64,000 bases of DNA, taken from positions 99,547 through 163,546 of the forward strand of contig JANVYQ010000003.1 of NCBI GenBank assembly GCA_030059675.1, read 5' to 3'. Origin of the DNA: Candidatus Pelearchaeum maunauluense (GTDB taxonomy: Archaea > Thermoproteota > Nitrososphaeria_A > Caldarchaeales > Caldarchaeaceae). Shown here piece after piece: positions 17,933-26,356 of the stretch. Under the pieces are notes generated by a model. That model was not told the DNA's origin. It ran no database searches and worked only from the letters and a program-made list of their open reading frames with translations. The position numbers were made by a program, and so were the translations under genes. The first letter of the stretch is position 1. Each line of letters begins with the position of its first letter.

Positions 17933-18982
17933 TTAAATCCTTGAAGAGAGCCGCGTGTGGGGGGCTATGGTCATTTGAGGCAATTCCGCGCCGTTGAGCC
18001 TTAGTCCCGCGCCTATGTGCGCTCCCTCCCCAACTATAACGCTCCGCAGGCTAGCGCCATCATCTATAACAACATCCTCCAACACTATGGAGGACTCTAT
18101 AACAACGTTAGCTCCTATCCTAACGTTATCACCTATGAATGATGGTCCTATAACTGTTGAGCCGCTGCCTATGCGTGTCCCTTCACCTATGATGCAGGGG
18201 CCCGCTAGTTTGGTATCCTTACCCATGTAACATGGCCGCTTAAGGCTTACTTTACTTCCCAGCCTGCGTGTTAGGAAATAGGCGTTGGCCTGGAGGTAGC
18301 TTGGTGGGCTTCCCACATCAAACCACCAATCCCCAGAATCCACATAAACCCCTATCCTCCTGCCGCTTTCAGCCATTATGTTAAGCGCGTCAGTAAGCTC
18401 ATACTCCCCGCGCGGAGATGGCTTCAGACTCTTAACCACATCTAAGGTCTCAGATGGAAGTATATAGACACCGCTATTGACTGGGCCGCTTTCACCCGCC
18501 TTCTCTAGGATGCGCTCCAGAATGTTATTGCTGGCTCGTATTATGCCGAAACGCTGGCCTGAGTCAACCCTAACACCCATGAGTGAGCCATCGTATTTGC
18601 CGCTTCTATGAAATTCAATAAGCCGCTCCAGAGCTTCTGGCGTGAGTGTTATATCCCCATAAACTACCAGGAACTCCCTGACGTCGCTTAGATATTCTGA
18701 AGCAGCCGCCAACGCGTGGCCTGTTCCCAGAGTCTTCTCTTGATGGATAAACCTAATGTCAAGGTCTTTAGCCCTCTCGCCCACCAGAGCCATAACCTTC
18801 TCGGAGAGGTAGTTTATGATTATTCCAACCTCCCTCACTCCTGCGTGGCGTAGGGCGTCAAGCACCATGAGTATAACTGGTCTTCCAGCTACTGGGAGGA
18901 GAGGCTTAGACCTAGTATCGCTAAGCGGCCTTATGCGCTTGCCCAGGCCTGCCGCGAAGACAACAGCCTTCAAAGCCATCAC
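17933..18982 (-). CDS. Sugar-1-phosphate nucleotidylyltransferase with C-terminal left-handed beta-helix
   Basis: RmlA/GlmU-type enzyme that couples a sugar-1-phosphate to a nucleotide. The 349 residues start with FAAGLGKRIRPLSDTRSKPLLP (9-30), the intact nucleotide-binding signature, followed by a GDITLTP metal-binding Asp motif near 110. Residues about 235-349 carry hexapeptide repeats (GEGTRIGSGSTVIGPSFIGDNVRIG). The product may be dTDP-glucose or UDP-GlcNAc type; archaeal bifunctional GlmU enzymes have this architecture. It precedes the GlmU-like gene on the same strand, and the pair likely serves surface glycan or cell-envelope precursor synthesis. Confidence 0.87.
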   Translation of the reverse strand: MMALKAVVFAAGLGKRIRPLSDTRSKPLLPVAGRPVILMVLDALRHAGVREVGIIINYLSEKVMALVGERAKDLDIRFIHQEKTLGTGHALAAASEYLSDVREFLVVYGDITLTPEALERLIEFHRSGKYDGSLMGVRVDSGQRFGIIRASNNILERILEKAGESGPVNSGVYILPSETLDVVKSLKPSPRGEYELTDALNIMAESGRRIGVYVDSGDWWFDVGSPPSYLQANAYFLTRRLGSKVSLKRPCYMGKDTKLAGPCIIGEGTRIGSGSTVIGPSFIGDNVRIGANVVIESSIVLEDVVIDDGASLRSVIVGEGAHIGAGLRLNGAELPQMTIAPHTRLSSRI

Positions 18983-19053
18983 ATCTAAAAGGAGGCCTTA
19001 ACCGCTAACCTACTAATCTTCCCCAGCATATTAACCATGTCAGTAGAAGCGGC

Positions 19054-20079
19054 ATGACTCTCATATTCGTCGGCCTCGGTTTAGGCGTCCCACCTCACCT
19101 GACTCTTGAAGCCCTAGAGGTAATACGGTCAGCCGACAGGCTCATCCTAGATTCTTATACCAGCATAATCCCCGACGCTCTCATACAGTTCATCAAGAGG
19201 GAAGCGGGAGATAGGTTGAGAATAGCTGAGCGCAGCCTGCTGGAGGAGAGAAGCGGTGAAGTCTTGGAAGAAGCCTCACGCGGGGAAGTCGCCATACTAG
19301 TGCCAGGAGACCCCTTCATAGCCACAACCCACCAATCTCTAAAAACCGAGGCGCTAAAACGAAAAATCAAAGTGAGGGTTGTTCATGGTCTATCCATCTT
19401 CACAGCAGCAATAAGCGCTTCAGGCCTTCACATATACAAGTTCGGGAGAACAGCAACAATACCGAAGACCAACAACGTTAAGCTCATGTCGCAGCCATAC
19501 AACGTGCTGGCCGAAAACCTATCACGGGGTCTTCATACACTCTTCCTCCTAGACACGGCCGAAGGGGGAGTTAGCGTCGGCGAAGCCCTAAACCTACTAC
19601 TCAGCGCCGAGGAAGAGTTTGGCAGGGGAGTAGTGAGGAGAGACTCACTGGTGATAGCGCTCAGCCGCGTGGGTTATGGAGATTCTAGAACAGTAGCTGG
19701 AAGCATAAGCTCGGTAGCAAACCTAATACCCCAACAACCACCCCATACACTAATCTTCCCAGGAGAACTACACTTCACAGAAAAAGAAGCCGTAAAGGCC
19801 TACTCAATAGACGCTGAGCTAGTAGAGAGACACACCCCATCCGATTACGTTAAGGAGAGAATAGAGCGATACGTGGGAAAATGCAGACGCGTAATAGATA
19901 CGGTTATTGAACAGAGAGCAGCAGACAAGGATTTCATATCCTACGTAGAGGCATACGTAGAGGATAGCCAGCGCTTCATGATGGCGGGAGACTATACAAA
20001 CGCTCTCCTAGCAATAGGCTATGCCGAGGGGTTGCTGGATGCTCTCAAGCTCCTGGGGAGGGCGAGGTTTGAATGGTGA
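19054..20079 (+). CDS. dphB: Diphthine synthase with fused C-terminal DUF357 domain
   Basis: Methyltransferase that trimethylates the modified histidine of EF-2 during diphthamide synthesis. Residues 1 to about 255 match archaeal DphB: LIFVGLGLGVPPHLTLEALE at the start, VPGDPFIATTHQSL near 86, and VHGLSIFTAAISASGLHIYKFG near 111-132. Normal DphB is about 260 residues. The remaining 80 residues (FISYVEAYVEDSQRFMMAGD, then NALLAIGYAEGLLDALKLLG) are a DUF357 domain, which many archaea encode as a separate small protein. It overlaps ribL by seven bases, so the fusion is translated with FAD synthase. The role of DUF357 is unknown. Confidence 0.9.
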   Translation: MTLIFVGLGLGVPPHLTLEALEVIRSADRLILDSYTSIIPDALIQFIKREAGDRLRIAERSLLEERSGEVLEEASRGEVAILVPGDPFIATTHQSLKTEALKRKIKVRVVHGLSIFTAAISASGLHIYKFGRTATIPKTNNVKLMSQPYNVLAENLSRGLHTLFLLDTAEGGVSVGEALNLLLSAEEEFGRGVVRRDSLVIALSRVGYGDSRTVAGSISSVANLIPQQPPHTLIFPGELHFTEKEAVKAYSIDAELVERHTPSDYVKERIERYVGKCRRVIDTVIEQRAADKDFISYVEAYVEDSQRFMMAGDYTNALLAIGYAEGLLDALKLLGRARFEW

Positions 20080-20531
20080 AGAAGAGAAAAACAATACTCA
20101 CCACAGGCGCATTTGACATAATACACCCAGGCCACGTAAGCATGCTCTGGGCTGCAAAAAAGCTGGGAGGAAGAAACGCAAGACTAGTCGTAGTAATTGC
20201 AAGAAACGAGACGGTGAAAAGAAACAAAAACCGCGAACCAGTCTTCGACGAGAAGCTCAGAAGAGCAATAGTCGAGAACCTAAAACCAGTTGATAAAGCA
20301 ATACTCGGCTTCAAGCCCTTCTCATTCGAGAAGGTAATCAAGAAGATCAAACCAGACATGGTCGTGTTCGGCTACGACCAGACAGAGCTCAGGAAGAGCT
20401 TCGAGAAATTCTGTAAGGATAGGGGGTTAAAGATTAGGGTTGTGACTGTTAGGAAGTTTGGAGGAAGGGGAATAAATAGCAGTAGTGATGTTTTCAAGCG
20501 TATTCTTGAGATGGGCAGGCGGGCTAGGTAA
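20073..20531 (+). CDS. ribL: Archaeal FAD synthase RibL
   Basis: Cytidylyltransferase-fold enzyme that adenylates FMN to FAD. The 152 residues show TTGAFDIIHPGHVSML (10-25) with the HxGH nucleotide motif and the RibL-type VVFGYDQTE and GRGINSSSDVFKRI (the closing SSS-type motif). Length is normal. It overlaps the dphB-DUF357 gene by seven bases at its start, and its stop overlaps the 3' end of the converging ribK gene by eight bases, so both archaeal flavin-cofactor enzymes meet tail to tail. Confidence 0.92.
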   Translation: MVKKRKTILTTGAFDIIHPGHVSMLWAAKKLGGRNARLVVVIARNETVKRNKNREPVFDEKLRRAIVENLKPVDKAILGFKPFSFEKVIKKIKPDMVVFGYDQTELRKSFEKFCKDRGLKIRVVTVRKFGGRGINSSSDVFKRILEMGRRAR

Positions 20532-21258
20532 CAGGAGGCTGTGCTGGAGCTTTTGTTTTTGTGAAGTTTTCAAAGAAGGTGGATGGAGGTATAACAACCG
20601 TTAGCTTAACCTTATCCCCGTCTTTGAGGCCGAGCTTACCACGTAGATAAGGCTCTGCAATAACCTCCAGTACAGAGTTATCGTACTGCGTCCTCTCCAC
20701 AAACAGTATAGCGACATCCTCAGTATCGTTCAGCACGGCTTTAATCGCCTTAGCGCCTCCGTATGTGCGCTTCTCATCCCTAAACCCATGTATCTCAATA
20801 GGCGCCAGACGCTGCAACAGGTGGCGGTTCTCTATAGAGTCGCGCGAAAGTAAGCTAATGTTCAGCGTGCCTGGATAGGCCTTGAAGCCCAGCTTCTCCT
20901 CTATCTGCTTCGCATAGCCAGGAAGGCTTATGTAGTAAGCCCCCTCGCCCAGGCCTGTGAATACCCTGCCCTCAAGCGTGATATTTACAGGCCTCTCAAA
21001 AATCGCCTTTAGAGAGAGGTAAACCTCCCTTAGCTGGGATAGTCCCTTCTCGGTTATCTTAACGTAGCTGGTTCTGCCTACTATCCGCCTCTCTATGAAT
21101 CCCTCCTTCTCCAGCTGTATGAGCAGCCTTGATGCAGACTGCTGTGAGGTTCCGAGATATTTTGAGAGCATGGGGGTTGTCATCTTCAGACTATTGGTGA
21201 ACGCGTCCCGCTCAGCTAGAAAGATTAGAACCCGCTCTTTAAAGGAAAGCAGCTGCAT
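20524..21258 (-). CDS. ribK: CTP-dependent riboflavin kinase with N-terminal winged helix
   Basis: Archaeal RibK phosphorylates riboflavin with CTP. The 244 residues contain an N-terminal winged-helix domain (about 1-85, with MTTPMLSKYLGTSQQSASRLL) fused to the kinase (about 90-230; LEGRVFTGLGEGAYYISLPG near 95 and KLGFKAYPGTLNISLL near 117). The HTH-RibK fusion is known in archaea and the HTH part is thought to be a flavin-responsive regulator (RbkR-type). It converges on ribL, suggesting it may control flavin genes; that is inference. Confidence 0.92.
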   Translation of the reverse strand: MQLLSFKERVLIFLAERDAFTNSLKMTTPMLSKYLGTSQQSASRLLIQLEKEGFIERRIVGRTSYVKITEKGLSQLREVYLSLKAIFERPVNITLEGRVFTGLGEGAYYISLPGYAKQIEEKLGFKAYPGTLNISLLSRDSIENRHLLQRLAPIEIHGFRDEKRTYGGAKAIKAVLNDTEDVAILFVERTQYDNSVLEVIAEPYLRGKLGLKDGDKVKLTVVIPPSTFFENFTKTKAPAQPPVT

Positions 21259-21357
21259 CCCCCTTAGAAGTTATGGTACGCGCCCCAGCTTTTAAGGTTG
21301 AAACGCCCATTACGATTTATAAAACCAACGAATCAGAAGGGGAAGGATTGGAAAACA

Positions 21358-21963
21358 TCAAACGGTTAATGTCTCGTTTATTTTAAGCCCCTCACTCGTG
21401 TATAGGAGGATATCTATACCATTACCGCTCCCAGCGTCGCGCGCTATTGAGGAGCGTATGGCCTTCACCGCCAAGTTATAGAGCTCCTCAGATGTCATAT
21501 CCTTCTTATACTCGTTCTCAATAACGCCTACCGCTATCTCTGCGCCTGTTCCAACAACAGCGTAGTCGTCCTCTATTATTGAGCCTAGTGGGTCTAGAAC
21601 TATTACATGCGTCCCCTTATCATCAAGCCCGCCTACTATCGTCTCGGTGAAGTATGGGAAGAAGCGGCTGCTGAAGAGTTGCCAGGAAAGTAGCTTAGCT
21701 ACTGTCTGCACGGATGGCTCTGTCCTGTTCTCAATCCTGTATAGGTTTACTATGGCGGTGGCCTCCTTAACTAGGTTCTGCATGTCAGCCACAACGCCTG
21801 CGCATGCTGCTCCTATCTTCTTGCTGACTGGGAAGACCTTCCTAGCTGATTTGGACAGAACAAAATAACCATATGCGAACCTCTTTTCAGATGCTAGGAC
21901 TACGCTATCCTTCCCAGCTATCCCGACCGTAGTAGCCCCTGGGAGGAAGATTGGCTGCGACAA
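21358..21963 (-). CDS. psmB: Proteasome beta subunit, predicted non-catalytic (Thr1 replaced by Ala)
   Basis: 20S proteasome beta subunit, 201 residues, TTG start at 21961-21963. After an eight-residue leader and glycine, active beta subunits begin TTTVG; here the sequence is ATTVGI, so the position of the nucleophile Thr1 is alanine (residue 10). With that register E17, R19, K33, D166 and S169 are kept, but the S129 equivalent is also alanine (VGTGAEIA). The leader is therefore probably not removed and the subunit inactive. Some crenarchaea have a second, structural beta subunit of this sort. An active partner must be encoded elsewhere. The start faces rtcA across a short divergent region. 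Confidence 0.88.
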   Translation of the reverse strand: MSQPIFLPGATTVGIAGKDSVVLASEKRFAYGYFVLSKSARKVFPVSKKIGAACAGVVADMQNLVKEATAIVNLYRIENRTEPSVQTVAKLLSWQLFSSRFFPYFTETIVGGLDDKGTHVIVLDPLGSIIEDDYAVVGTGAEIAVGVIENEYKKDMTSEELYNLAVKAIRSSIARDAGSGNGIDILLYTSEGLKINETLTV

Positions 21964-22027
21964 GGTTCTGTTCCACCTGCTCGCGGTTATCGTCGTTAAC
22001 GCCCTACTTAACCTTAATCCCTTGACA

Positions 22028-22036
22028 TGCTTAAAT
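22028..22036 (+). promoter_or_regulatory. TATA-like box for rtcA
   Basis: GCTTAAATG lies 30-38 bases before the ATG at 22066, the usual archaeal distance for a transcript with little or no leader. It also argues against the upstream ATG at 22027 as the rtcA start, because the box would then fall inside the coding region. Confidence 0.4.
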
Positions 22037-22065
22037 GGTCTGGTTTATGTAGCTGGCTGTTGGGG

Positions 22066-23157
22066 ATGGCTCCGAGGGTTCTCTCGGTTGACGGCTCTAT
22101 AGGCGAGGGGGGTGGGCAGGTTCTTCGCGTGGCCGTGGCGCTGGCCGCGGTCTTGGGATGCCAGCTTAGGGTGTTTAACATAAGAGCGCGCCGCAGCCCT
22201 CCTGGACTTAGGGCGCAGCACCTAACAGCGGTAAAGGCTGTCGCATCCCTCGCCGACGGGCGCGTAGAGGGCCTGAAAGTAGGCTCAACCCAAATCTCTT
22301 TTGAGCCAGGTGAGCTGAGTGGGGGTAGGATGGAGTTTGACGCGGGTACCGCTGGTAGTACGACGCTAATACTCCAGTCTCTCATGCCTGTCATGGCGTT
22401 TGCTGGCTCGCCTGTTGATGTTGTTTTGAGGGGCGGGACCAACAACCCCATGGCCCCTCCCTACGAGTATCTTGAAAACGTCCTCCTTCCCGTGCTTCGT
22501 GAAATGGGGTTTGACGCCACACTTAAGCTGCATAGGCGCGGCTTCTACCCTAGGGGCCAAGGAGTAATCTCGGCCCACTCAAAGCCCGTGGATGTTCTTA
22601 AGCCAGTGAAGCTGGTTGGGAAGGCGCGCGTGGTGAAGATCACGGGTCTGAGCTATAGCTGTAGGCTGCCTGAGCACATAACTCAGCGTATGGCGCGTTC
22701 CGCTGAGCAGCTGTTAAAGCGGAACGGCTACGATGATGTGAGCATAGCTACTGAGGCCTTAACGCCTGAGAACCCGCGGTGCGCGCCAGACCCTGGAACG
22801 GGGATTATACTATTCGCTCACACGGATTTGGGTACTTTGCTGGCCGTGGATAAGCTGGGTGAGCGCGGCGTTCCCGCTGAGCGTGTGGGTGAGGAGGCTG
22901 CGCGCGGTCTCATGGAGGAGATGCAAGCAAGGGCGCCTGTTGATAGCCATCTGGGGGACCAGTTGGTTGTTTGGACCGCCCTTGCCGCTGGTGAGTCTGA
23001 GTATGAGGTGAGCCGTATAACAAGCCACACGCTTACTAGCGTTGAGGTTTGCAGACAGCTTACTGGGGCTGTTTTCGAGGTTGATGGAAGGCTGGGTGAG
23101 CGTGGCCTGGTTAGGTGTAGGGGAATAGGGCTGAGGAGAGGGGCAGCGTCTGACTAG
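22066..23157 (+). CDS. rtcA: RNA 3'-terminal phosphate cyclase
   Basis: Converts RNA 3' phosphates to 2',3'-cyclic phosphates using ATP. The protein has the opening VDGSIGEGGGQVLRVAVALA (8-27), the GGTNNP and APPYEYLENVLLP block near 124, and the catalytic histidine in ITSHTLTSVEV near 325, preceded by HLGDQLVVW. Length (363 residues) is normal. I take the ATG at 22066 (MAPRVLSVDG) as start: it has TTGGGG just before it and a TATA-like element 30-38 bases upstream. The in-frame ATG at 22027 would add 13 unconserved residues. Confidence 0.93.
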   Translation: MAPRVLSVDGSIGEGGGQVLRVAVALAAVLGCQLRVFNIRARRSPPGLRAQHLTAVKAVASLADGRVEGLKVGSTQISFEPGELSGGRMEFDAGTAGSTTLILQSLMPVMAFAGSPVDVVLRGGTNNPMAPPYEYLENVLLPVLREMGFDATLKLHRRGFYPRGQGVISAHSKPVDVLKPVKLVGKARVVKITGLSYSCRLPEHITQRMARSAEQLLKRNGYDDVSIATEALTPENPRCAPDPGTGIILFAHTDLGTLLAVDKLGERGVPAERVGEEAARGLMEEMQARAPVDSHLGDQLVVWTALAAGESEYEVSRITSHTLTSVEVCRQLTGAVFEVDGRLGERGLVRCRGIGLRRGAASD

Positions 23158-23177
23158 CTTTTCTGGCCATGGATAAC

Positions 23178-23187
23178 ATCTTTAAAC
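23178..23187 (+). promoter_or_regulatory. TATA-like box for nadM
   Basis: The ATCTTTAAAC stretch is an archaeal TATA-like element 34-43 bases before the proposed ATC start at 23221, so a transcript would begin roughly ten bases upstream of that codon. It supports initiation before the conserved active-site region rather than at the internal GTG 23284. Confidence 0.4.
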
Positions 23188-23220
23188 TACCCTTTACGCG
23201 GCACGGCTGGGGGCTCGCCT

Positions 23221-23757
23221 ATCACGAGCAGGGGTCTATTTATAGGGCGTTTCCAACCGTTCCACCTAGGGCATCTGGAGGCAGTGAAGTATATCCTCTC
23301 TAGGGAGGATGAAGTTATTATAGGTGTGGGGAGTGCGCAGTATAGCCATACGTTTGAAAATCCCCTAACGGCTGGTGAGAGGATTGAGGTGATTTATAGG
23401 ACTCTCAAGGCTTCTGGCGTGGATTTGGGGAGGTGCTTCATCACGCCCATACCAGACCTGGGAGAGCATATGCTCTGGGTTTCTAGGGTTCGCTCTTTCT
23501 GCCCTCCTTTTCAGACGGTCTATAGCAACAATCCGCTCGTTGCGCGGCTCTTCAGCGAGGCGGGCTACCAGATAAGGCCTGTTCCCCTGTTTGAGCGGGA
23601 GAAATATATGGCGACTGAGATAAGGAAGAAAATAGCCAAAGGCGACGATTGGCGTAGCTTAGTTCATCCAGCTGCTTATGAGTATCTGGTGAGTATAGGT
23701 CTGAGTGAGAGGATTAGATACATACTTGCTGACGACCGCTCGAGCGGGGGAGGATGA
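23221..23757 (+). CDS. nadM: Nicotinamide-nucleotide adenylyltransferase (NadM) with no ATG/GTG/TTG start
   Basis: Makes NAD from NMN and ATP. The conserved N-terminus xTSRGLFIGRFQPFHLGHLE, with the HxGH active site, is encoded from 23221, followed by IIGVGSAQYSHTFENPLTAGERIE. No ATG, GTG or TTG exists in frame between the rtcA stop (23157) and this block; the codon where family members have Met is ATC (23221-23223), with GGGGG eight bases upstream and a TATA-like box at 23178. The first ordinary start, GTG 23284, would delete the active site. So either ATC initiates or a base is mis-called. The 3' end overlaps the convergent SAM hydrolase gene by 44 bases. The 178-residue length is normal. 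Confidence 0.88.
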   Translation: MTSRGLFIGRFQPFHLGHLEAVKYILSREDEVIIGVGSAQYSHTFENPLTAGERIEVIYRTLKASGVDLGRCFITPIPDLGEHMLWVSRVRSFCPPFQTVYSNNPLVARLFSEAGYQIRPVPLFEREKYMATEIRKKIAKGDDWRSLVHPAAYEYLVSIGLSERIRYILADDRSSGGG

Positions 23758-24538
23758 GCCTAATCTTATCGCCTGACCTGACACGATATTTATGCGCTGC
23801 ATTCCCCATGTTTATCGCGAGCTCAAGGTAGCCTGTGCCGCCTATCACTAGGGCGGGCTTTCCGCGCTCCACGTAGCCGTATGATGGGACGAATGGGGCG
23901 GTAATTCCCTTTCCCTTGATGAGAATCTTAGCCCTTTTATTCTTCATGGAAATCTCGCTGTGGTGGATGTTTGTTATTATGTTTCCGAACTTATCAACCC
24001 TGAGAACAACAGCTCTTATCTCATTCCCATTATACTCTGGCTTTGGTATCTCAATCCTGGCGTACTCAAATGTCCGTCTAGCGAAGCTTTCTATGTCCTC
24101 GCCCTTGACTATCCTTCCAGCAACCTCCGCAAATACATCCCTACCATGAAACGTTTCAGAGAACCGCGCTGGCAGCTTTGATGAATCTATCCACCACGCT
24201 TCTATAATCTCCTCAGACGAGGCCGCGGGATACATTACCCCCGTATCAGGCCCTATGAAGACGTTCCCACGTTTAGTGATGAAGACTATTCCCCTCCTCT
24301 CAGTGCCTACCTTCGGGTCTACAACGCAGATGAAGATTGTATTCTCTGGGAAGCTTTTGGCGGCTTCCTTTAGTAGAAACGCAGCCTCAAACTCGTTGAA
24401 GCTCTCAACCTCATGAGTTATATCCACCAGCTGCACATCCCTTCTGTGGCGTAGTATGACCGCCTTAAGCTCGCTCACATAGGTATCGCGATAACCGTAG
24501 TCGGTCATCAAGGCTATTATAGGCCGCTCCATAGCCAT
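23714..24538 (-). CDS. SAM hydrolase (adenosine-forming), DUF62 family
   Basis: S-adenosylmethionine hydroxide adenosyltransferase, which cleaves SAM to adenosine and methionine; related to fluorinase and chlorinase. The 274 residues open with PIIALMTDYGYRDTYVSELKAV (5-26) with the conserved Asp, followed by VDITHEVESFN near 38, VVDPKVGTERRGI near 72 and FIGPDTGVM near 93. There is no sign of the halogenase insertion loop. The last 15 codons overlap nadM on the other strand, and the start is divergent from pth2. Confidence 0.88.
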   Translation of the reverse strand: MAMERPIIALMTDYGYRDTYVSELKAVILRHRRDVQLVDITHEVESFNEFEAAFLLKEAAKSFPENTIFICVVDPKVGTERRGIVFITKRGNVFIGPDTGVMYPAASSEEIIEAWWIDSSKLPARFSETFHGRDVFAEVAGRIVKGEDIESFARRTFEYARIEIPKPEYNGNEIRAVVLRVDKFGNIITNIHHSEISMKNKRAKILIKGKGITAPFVPSYGYVERGKPALVIGGTGYLELAINMGNAAHKYRVRSGDKIRLILPRSSGRQQVCI

Positions 24539-24615
24539 CTCCGAGTCTTGATAAAAGCCCTATGAATAAAGCTAGTGGTATGCTTTTATGGAGAGGCTCA
24601 TAGGGGTAGGGAGCC

Positions 24616-24969
24616 TTGGGGCTTAAGCAGTGTATCGTCATACGTCGGGACCTTAGGATGAGTGTGGGCAAGACCGCTGCCCAGGCTGCTCATGCATCGG
24701 TGTCGGCGCTTGAAGAGGCTAGGCGGACGCGGCCTGAGTGGGTTAGGCTATGGCTTGCGGAAGGGCAGAAAAAGATAGTCCTAAAGGCCGATACAGCTGA
24801 GGAGATTAAGGAATTGGCGCAACTATGCGATGTGCGCGGAATCCCCTACAGCGTTGTCCAAGACGCTGGACTTACAGAACTACCGCCTGGAACTATAACA
24901 GCTTTAGGCATAGGGCCAGCCCCAGAAGAGATTCTTGAACCAATAACTGGGAAGCTTAAGCTCCTCTAG
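24616..24969 (+). CDS. pth2: Peptidyl-tRNA hydrolase Pth2
   Basis: Archaeal/eukaryotic type peptidyl-tRNA hydrolase that recycles stalled tRNAs. The 117 residues carry the family blocks QCIVIRRDLRMSVGKTAAQAAHASV (5-29, catalytic K/H region), GQKKIVLKADTAEEI near 50-64, and DAGLTELPPGTITALGIGPAP near 83-103. The TTG at 24616 is the start, with GGGAG six bases earlier; the upstream ATG frame ends in TAA at once. truD starts ten bases after the stop. Confidence 0.93.
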   Translation: MGLKQCIVIRRDLRMSVGKTAAQAAHASVSALEEARRTRPEWVRLWLAEGQKKIVLKADTAEEIKELAQLCDVRGIPYSVVQDAGLTELPPGTITALGIGPAPEEILEPITGKLKLL

Positions 24970-24979
24970 TGAGGACTGC

Positions 24980-26350
24980 ATGATGATAAGCGGCGAAGAT
25001 GTGGAGCGTATATGCGGGATAGAAGCATACGCAACCAAGGCAGAGGGAATAGGTGGGGTATTGAAACATAAGCCTGAAGACTTCGTGGTGTGGGAGCATT
25101 TGGTTAATGGGCTTGATGCGCGGGAAGAATTTGAAAAACCAGCACCTAGGCCCATCACATCACCTTACGCGCTCTATGCTGCTAGAAAGAAGAACCTAGA
25201 AACCCTCGCAGCCATAAAACTACTAGCAGAGCATCTAGACGTGAAAATATCCCACATAGGTGCATGCGGTATCAAGGATAGGCGCTCCATATCCTACATG
25301 TTCCTCTCGGCACCCACGCGTAAGGTTGTGCAGAGCATAGATGTATGTTTTGGCGAGAAAGAGTTTGAGGTAAAGCTAGTCAGAGGCGTGGCAAGGCCGT
25401 TAAGCTCCAGATGGCTGGTGGCAAACTCCTTTGATATAGTAATATCACATACAAGCATGAGGGATGACGCTCTCATGGAAGCCTTCTCGCGCATTCTCAG
25501 CGAGCTTGGCGGGGCTTTTCCCAACTTCTTCGGCCACCAACGCTTCGGGATAACCAGGCCAATCACACACCTAGTAGGAAAAGCAATACTCCACGGGGAT
25601 TATGAGCTTGCCGTGAGGACGCTTCTCTTCCTCTCAACCCGGATAGAAATGGGCTATAACAGGGAGAGAAGAGTAGCCGCATACCAGAAATGGGGAAGAG
25701 GCGAGATAGCGGAATTCTTCAAACCCAACCTAAGGTATGAGTACATAGTTGCGCGGCACCTAGACCTGCACGGCGGAGATTATCTGGGTGCTCTCAGGAG
25801 ACTTCCGCTAAGGCTGAAGAAACTCTTCATACACGCTTACGCATCCTACATATTCAACAAAGCTCTATCAAGAATGCTTAAGGAGGGCGTAATGCTCAAC
25901 GAGCCTGAGGCCGGCGATATCGTGGGGAGGCTAGACCGTAACGGGCTCCTGGCTGGCAGGGTCTTCCAAGTGCATGCTGGAAACCTGGCAGCGTGTAGGA
26001 GGTACGCTTCTAAAGGCGAGCTTGGGGTCTTCTTACCAGTCGTGGGTTATAGGACTATTATTCCACGGAGCGGGAAGGGCGAGATTGTACGGGAGGTGCT
26101 GGAGGAAGAGGGTCTGGAGCTGAGCTTATTCGCGTGCCCTTCCATGCCAGAGGCGCGCACGCCAGGGGAGTATAGAACGCCGCTAACACACTTCACTGGC
26201 ATGGAATACCAGCCAACAGGCTATGGTGTTAGGGTTAGATTCACACTCCCACGCGGAAGTTATGCGACGATGCTACTTCGGGAATTCATGAAGCCAGATT
26301 CGGCGCTGGCGTATAGTGGAAGAGTTAAGAGCAAGAGCATAGGGGTATAG
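24980..26350 (+). CDS. truD: tRNA pseudouridine synthase TruD
   Basis: Forms pseudouridine 13 in tRNA. The 456 residues contain the catalytic aspartate D100 in GACGIKDRRSIS, the NFFGHQRFG motif near 176, and a long TRUD insertion domain (about 190-350). The archaeal length is normal. The start has two adjacent ATGs (24981 and 24984 region); the exact one is unimportant. It follows pth2 by ten bases and precedes the rhomboid gene by six, so the three are probably one transcript. Confidence 0.94.
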   Translation: MMISGEDVERICGIEAYATKAEGIGGVLKHKPEDFVVWEHLVNGLDAREEFEKPAPRPITSPYALYAARKKNLETLAAIKLLAEHLDVKISHIGACGIKDRRSISYMFLSAPTRKVVQSIDVCFGEKEFEVKLVRGVARPLSSRWLVANSFDIVISHTSMRDDALMEAFSRILSELGGAFPNFFGHQRFGITRPITHLVGKAILHGDYELAVRTLLFLSTRIEMGYNRERRVAAYQKWGRGEIAEFFKPNLRYEYIVARHLDLHGGDYLGALRRLPLRLKKLFIHAYASYIFNKALSRMLKEGVMLNEPEAGDIVGRLDRNGLLAGRVFQVHAGNLAACRRYASKGELGVFLPVVGYRTIIPRSGKGEIVREVLEEEGLELSLFACPSMPEARTPGEYRTPLTHFTGMEYQPTGYGVRVRFTLPRGSYATMLLREFMKPDSALAYSGRVKSKSIGV

Positions 26351-26356
26351 CGGAAA

